A stretch of DNA of 64,000 bases, taken from NCBI GenBank assembly GCA_035582835.1, contig JAYKAV010002788.1, forward strand, positions 2,068,498 to 2,132,497, in the 5' to 3' direction. This stretch comes from Phoebastria nigripes (taxonomy: Eukaryota; Chordata; Aves; Procellariiformes; Diomedeidae). Both the position numbers and the translations under genes were made by a program. This document shows, piece by piece, positions 58,964 through 64,000 of this stretch; positions within the stretch are counted from its first letter, which is position 1; the number at the start of each line of letters is the position of its first letter. Below the pieces are notes generated by a model. That model saw nothing but the letters and a program-made list of their open reading frames with translations. It was not told the DNA's origin and did no database searches.

Positions 58964-61271
58964 CTATTTGCAAAAGACAAAGAATTTCCTACAGTTATTG
59001 AACTACACATTAGTAAGGTGTGAAGTTTGAAATAGCAAAGGATACTATATTTTCTTTCTGTCTTTGATTAAAAAAAAAAAAAAAGCAAACAAAGAAGTGT
59101 TTATTAAAGAAATTGTTTATTAAATAATACTTCCCAAAGACTGGGAAGTAATTTTATGTGCAGGAATCGGAGGTTAAATTCTATGCTGCACCCTCTGAGA
59201 GGATCTTCGCAAGTCTTACAAGCCAACTGTGGGAATGCAGTGATTTAAGATGTCTTTGTGCACTCCTCATACATTCCTCCCAGGATAACCTGGCAAGCTG
59301 GAGAAACCATCCAGGAGTCAGACAGCCTCCTGAAATCCCTGAAGTTGTGCATAGAGTAGCTCTATTCCTCCATGTTAATCTAGTTTTCATTCTAACTCAC
59401 ATATTTTCCCAGACTGAAAAAGAGAATCTTTTGAAAAAGGGCTTTCGTCCACGTATATTGGGAGAAAGTTCATGTGGCTGGATGCAGGAGTCCCACGATA
59501 TACCTACTATACTAATTAAATGTGGGCTTATATTCATTTTCATGTCAAGACCTACCTGCCATTCCCGTGACTACAGAGACAGCTCCTGATGCACCATAAT
59601 TCACCTTGTCTGGGCGTAATGTCTGGCTTGCATGAAATCCGAGCTCTCAAATTCAGGCCCACAGAACACACTTGTAATGTATGTAAGAATTAGCTGAAAC
59701 ATAAGTCCTGAACAACAGAGGCTCCTCCTAGTCACAACACATGACGTAGAAGTATCAGGAAGTCAAATCTGTAGAAAAAAAACCTTTTCTGCCCTTTTTT
59801 CACTCCTCTTACTCAATTTGAAAGTGATCCAAACTGCTAACTTTGATTACAGACATTTTCCATGGCTCCACTGATTTTTAAGTTTTTTTTTTCTTGCCTG
59901 CCTTTTTCTACTTTTACATTATTTTGTAATTTCTTCTCTTTAACTAGCCTCTGAAAATCAAACCTAAACATTTTTCTTTACATTATAAATGTCTTGTTTC
60001 TGAAAGGAAGAAAGATCCACAACTGAGAAGTTACCAGGCCAGTGGGACACTGTAAAACTAAATGCTANACAGCAAAAAATAATTTCAGCACAAGTACAAG
60101 GAACAATATGTTTTCTGTTATTAATTACTGTTCCATGGAAAGTGCTACCTGAAAACATAAGCAGTAGCTAGTGTCTAAGCTGAAAACTTAAACATGATTA
60201 CCGTAAGACTATTACCATGTTAGTTTGCCCAAACAAATACTAGTATAAATGGCTGCATATTTTATTAAATCAGTCTCAAAGCTTTCAAAAGACATTGCAT
60301 AAAGTAAGCAGGGGAGCCAACAGAATTATAAAGCCATGAAGATGGCTTTGTACCTGTTTCATGGTGCAAACAGTGGATGGTTGATCTCAATCCTGGCACT
60401 GAGTATTTCAGCTAGGGCAAAAACTTGCAAGCAGATAATCCCTACTGAACACTCGATAAACCACGCTGTCTGGATACAAGTTACTGTTTGAAAAAGGAAA
60501 GCCAACTCCAGGCTTTCAGGACATGACAGTGAAGACACCATCATCATCCTCACACAAGCACGACATCTCTGAAGGGGAAGGTCCTCAGTTCACTTCCCAC
60601 CTAAGCACAAGCCTGTGCTCTGTTCACACAACTGCATGGATCTGGCAAAGCCAAAGCAAGATACCTCAGATGAGGTAGAGCCCCCAGACTGCCACAGGGC
60701 TCACAAACAGCACAAGTGCCAACGAGTGTAAGAGTCAAATGGCTTGGCCTGCTCTAGCATATATGGACAGTGGACAAACAAGTTCAACTTCCATGCTACT
60801 TTGGTACCTTAGCTGGTGTGAAGAAGAGATAGTGAGGAAAAACATCAAATCTGTGCTATTTCCAATGTAAAAGTCAAGAAAGAAAGATAAAACCCTTTGG
60901 GTTATGACTATCAAATCAGCTCTACTAGTTATTATTTATATTGCAGTGGGACTGGTAGGACTTTGCACCACGGTTCAAAACTGAAAATCTGGTTGCTCCC
61001 TTTAGACATTAAGGCCCCTTTTCACAAAGTATTGCACAGGGACCAGTTATGGCAAAGCAAAAAGAACATTTAAATGCAAGATCAAGGCCTTATTAGGAAG
61101 CATGCAACTGTTTCACTAGCAGCCAGTTACATTCCCTTGTCCTGGAGGAGCTCAAAGATCTAAATTCCATTGCCTCATATAACTGGCTTGCTGCGTTAAT
61201 ATTTCCTGTTGGCTATGTGAGGTCATCCTTATTTTTCTCAATGTTAGGCCACCTAAATTCCTACACTACTG
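58964..61271. other. Unique AT-rich DNA, no supported gene
   Basis: A poly-A run at 59,070-59,084. A 143-codon plus frame (59,158-59,589) is the longest outside the LTR and the 44 kb block, but it has no recognisable motif and is within chance length for 64 kb. One N at 60,068. Confidence 0.5.
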
Positions 61272-61312
61272 GAATAGCTTTCCAGCTATTCTGAGAGCTT
61301 TCCAGCTCTCAG
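61272..61312. repeat. Twin adjacent hairpins with identical TTCC loops
   Basis: First hairpin: GAATAGCT (61,272-61,279), TTCC, AGCTATTC (61,284-61,291). Second: CTGAGAGCT (61,291-61,299), TTCC, AGCTCTCAG (61,304-61,312). Both stems are perfect and share one base at 61,291. AGCTTTCCAGCT is thus repeated with a period of 20. The arms differ between the copies (ATA/TAT against AGA/TCT) yet stay paired. Confidence 0.93.
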
Positions 61313-63080
61313 AAAAAGCCTGATTCTTACGTTGGCCAGATATACTCATGGAAACAAAATGACAGGAAGCAAAATAGGGCAGCTTCGGTACAAAAATGAA
61401 CTTCATGAGACCCTCAAGTTAAAGAGAAAATACAGGTGTCTGAAACCACTTAAATGACCTTTTTCAATAGGGAAGCTGGCCAAGTGCAGCACAAGCTTGC
61501 CAAAGTTTAAAGAAAATGAAATCAGGGAATACCACCCCTGCATCCCTCCTATCTATGACATGTTTCATGGAGTGGTTCATAAAGCAAATAGTTCTCTATG
61601 GCCTTACATGCAATCACAGCATCTTTTTTCTTACACGGATGTGCTGAGGAATGAAATAACGTGTGCCGAGTGAAGATAATCAGAGAATCAAAAATGCTCA
61701 GGGAAGCATGTTCTACAAGATATATTGCATGAAGGCTAGCTACTCCCTAGGCAGGAACCATGACCTGCAGATAAATTTCTCCAAGCGTAAATGCTCATTG
61801 TATTACTGTTCTCAGAGTAGTCATCGTTCACTAGCAATAGTGCAAAGTCTATGGCTTCAGCTTCCAAAACAAAGAAAGGGCCAGAACTAAACCCTCAGAT
61901 GCTCCAGAGAAAGGCACTTTGTCAAAGGGGTAAAGTTGCCTTTATGTAACTTTTCCATCCCACTCTTTATCCTGAGGCATATTTGACCTCAAGTAAATGG
62001 CAGCAATTATCAGCAGCTTCTGATTTACACCAGGAATATGAAACACAAACACCTCATTACATTAAAGAGAGATTAGGGCACAAAAACTCCCCTTGAAGAC
62101 AGCCCTGATGTGAGCCAGAATCTGGTAAAATTAGCTACAAGGCTAATAAGCATCACTGGTGATGCACTAAGCAATTTCAAGAGGGACAAACATCTGGGAC
62201 CAAGGGTCTTTGTCCTGTTGTGGCTTTGTGTTTCAGTTTCCAGTTACACAACAGTATCTGATATTATGGTAGACCAGCACAGACTTTGCAGCCAGATTCC
62301 AATGCCATTATCTTATGCAATTAATTGCTTTTATTAAACAAACCATCGATTTAAGTTGCAAATATACACCACACAGTACACTCCAGAACTATTACAGAAA
62401 TTTCCTCTGATGAAGGAAGGGCCTCCGAAAAGATAGTTCCAAAAATAAACATTTGTTCATAATTCTTGTTAGTCTCCAAATTCTTCTTTAACAAATTAGC
62501 TTGCTCCCTCATTATTTCATATCAATACAGAGTAATCTGGGTTTTTAGCAGCAATCCATTATTATGGATTCAACACACTGATTAGTGAACACGTTCACAT
62601 TTCTATTTAAAAAAAAAAATAATACAGTTCACCAGTGAAAGGAGTCTCAAATGCCAGGTAACACTCTTCTTCAAAACTGCGAACACGGGCCCTAACTTTA
62701 CAAAGACATACAACTAGCTTTAGCAGTAGGTTTTCACGGTGGAGACTTCAGTGGTATATTCTACCGAAATAACAACACTCGATAACATTTGTTAAGGGTA
62801 TAAAATGAATGCTGGAAGCCAACAGACCCNTAATTGCTGCCCCACGGACTGCTTTGCATAAATGCCATACTGCAGATGACATGTAATTAAAGCTGCACTG
62901 AAAAAAAAGTTGAAAGCAACAAATTAATTTGTTTAAACAACAAACAAACAAAAAAAGAGGGACCATTTTGTAGGCGGAAATTTTCAATTTCTTCACTGTG
63001 AAAACTAGATACAAAATATAAAATATTTATCCATCTGCCTAGTTAAAAGTGGTGGTTACTTAACACTACACAATTAAAAT
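61313..63080. other. Unique AT-rich DNA, no supported gene
   Basis: Frames of up to 88 codons (62,748-63,014 minus, contains an N at 62,830). No recognised repeat or exon. Confidence 0.5.
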
Positions 63081-63180
63081 CGTTTAGTAAACAAGTGACT
63101 AAATGTTCACTAAACATTTACCATTTACTAAATATTTACTAAACAATTCAAAGCATTTAGTAAACCAGTTTACTGGTTGC
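63081..63180. repeat. Cluster of TTTACTAAA / TTTAGTAAA motifs
   Basis: Within 100 bp there are about seven versions of the same 9-mer in both orientations: TTTAGTAAA (63,083), TGACTAAAT, TCACTAAAC, TTTACTAAA (twice), TTTAGTAAA and GTTTACTGG. Several pair with each other (AAATGTT/AACATTT, AGTAAAC/GTTTACT). GTAAACA at about 63,087 fits the forkhead core. It is either a degenerate microsatellite-like repeat or a multi-site binding cluster. Confidence 0.7.
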
Positions 63181-63968
63181 CAACAAGCAATTTAAAACTT
63201 AAATTTTGTGATTAGTGAAGCTCTCTATTGTAACAGGAACCGGTTTTCTGCTTAGCATGGGCCAAAAAATACTTTTCTTACTACCTGAAAAAAGCCAAAG
63301 GACCCTCACGTCTCTTCTCCATTGGAATTGTCTTGAAAAGAAACTTCTGAAAAGCTGGCTATATTTCAATCTCCCTTTTCTTTAAATATTCATGTGGTAT
63401 CTTTGCAGCTGCTCAGTATTCATCACCCGTACTCCTCTGCCCTGTCTCACGTGGCCAGATTGTGCTATTCCATACTCATTCTCAGTTGCGAGACCACCCA
63501 AAGAGTTAAAACCCATGGGGGCCAATGGGTTCCCTTCCCAAAGAGAAACATCTCCTGTAATATCCTGGGACATCCACTGCAGGCTTACGATTAGGTCTCT
63601 GAAATATTTTAAGAGACTGTCTCTGAGGACAGTTATTCTCAGTTACAATGAGTACTACACATATGGGGAAATGGCTTTAGGAGTTTTTGTGTGAGCTGTC
63701 ACATGGATATAAATCAGTAATATCCCTGGCTTGTGTATAACCACATGTAGGTTTAGCTTGCAGCAGACAACTACAGCTGACATTTGAAACAACAATGCTA
63801 CAGTACTTTTAAATCTGCAATGAAATTCATTACCATTGCTTTCTTTCACCTGTAGGAGTTACCATGTTTTCTTAGCTTTTCTTGCTAGCATAACAATTAG
63901 TTATGTTAGTATTGCCAATGAAGAGCATTAGAAAAAAATGAATCAGGCCTCAGACACCATAAGCCTGG

Positions 63969-63971
<3 letters not shown>
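63181..63971. other. Unique DNA, nothing seen
   Basis: Overlapping frames (100 codons at 63,392-63,694 plus) without recognisable content. A minor 7-bp hairpin (AACCCAT/ATGGGTT) lies at 63,510-63,531. Confidence 0.45.

Positions 63972-64000
<29 letters not shown>
63972..64000. repeat. Poly-A run reaching the window edge
   Basis: Twenty-nine As run to the end of the window, so its full length and partner sequence are unknown. No retrocopy was recognised upstream of it. Confidence 0.85.

Noticed and set aside
59158..59589. 143-codon plus-strand open frame
   Set aside because: No recognisable motif, no splice or promoter context, and the length is near the chance maximum for 64 kb of both strands.
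63972..64000. Poly-A tail of a retrocopy at the window end
   Set aside because: No recognisable coding or SINE sequence upstream, and the other side is outside the window.

Overview
The window reads as vertebrate, almost certainly bird, nuclear DNA. The evidence is a CR1 3' end with the avian octamer-like terminus on each strand (about 7,970-8,152 and 55,825-55,974), a 1.14 kb LTR of a type common in bird endogenous retroviruses (33,937-35,078), a broadly AT-rich base composition with few CpGs, and scattered single N calls typical of a draft assembly. I find no bacterial-style gene, operon, tRNA, rRNA or CRISPR array, and no protein-coding exon I can defend. Open frames are short and of about the length expected by chance. 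The longest one (226 codons, minus strand) lies inside the repetitive part of the LTR. The region is best described as intergenic or intronic.

Layout. 1-11 kb: unique AT-rich DNA with a decayed hAT/DUF4371-type transposase remnant near 4.5 kb and a CR1 3' end at 8 kb. 11-20.4 kb: a 54-bp tandem duplication, an ancient L3-like CR1 3' tail at 11.4 kb, a promoter/exon-like patch near 17.9 kb, and a larger L3-like CR1 copy (19.6-20.35 kb) followed by a long poly-A tract. 20.5-33.9 kb: mostly unique DNA with a CpG-rich, TATA-containing patch at 23.3-23.5 kb, an ancient amniote foldback repeat at 26.4 kb and an exon-like GC-rich block at 32.2 kb. 33.9-37 kb: the solo LTR and a second, older CR1 fragment. 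37-45.3 kb: unique DNA, a 29-bp duplication, two strong hairpins and a GC-rich, possibly LTR-derived block. 45.3-64 kb: unique AT-rich DNA with a CpG-retaining patch at 51.3 kb, two more ancient foldback repeats (53.7 and 58.2 kb), a 41-bp hairpin-bearing tandem repeat (54.4 kb), a minus-strand CR1 end (55.8 kb), several short perfect inverted repeats and a TTTACTAAA-motif cluster (63.1 kb).

No genes working together can be shown. The most interesting signals are structural: (1) three relics of palindromic amniote elements sharing a CATTGACTTCAATGG-like core; (2) twin adjacent hairpins at 61.27 kb with identical loops and compensating arm differences; (3) the 41-bp tandem array whose units each contain a perfect hairpin; (4) two compact CpG-retaining patches that look regulatory. 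I did not find a convincing new multi-gene system. All repeat identifications rest on remembered consensus patterns, not on a search.
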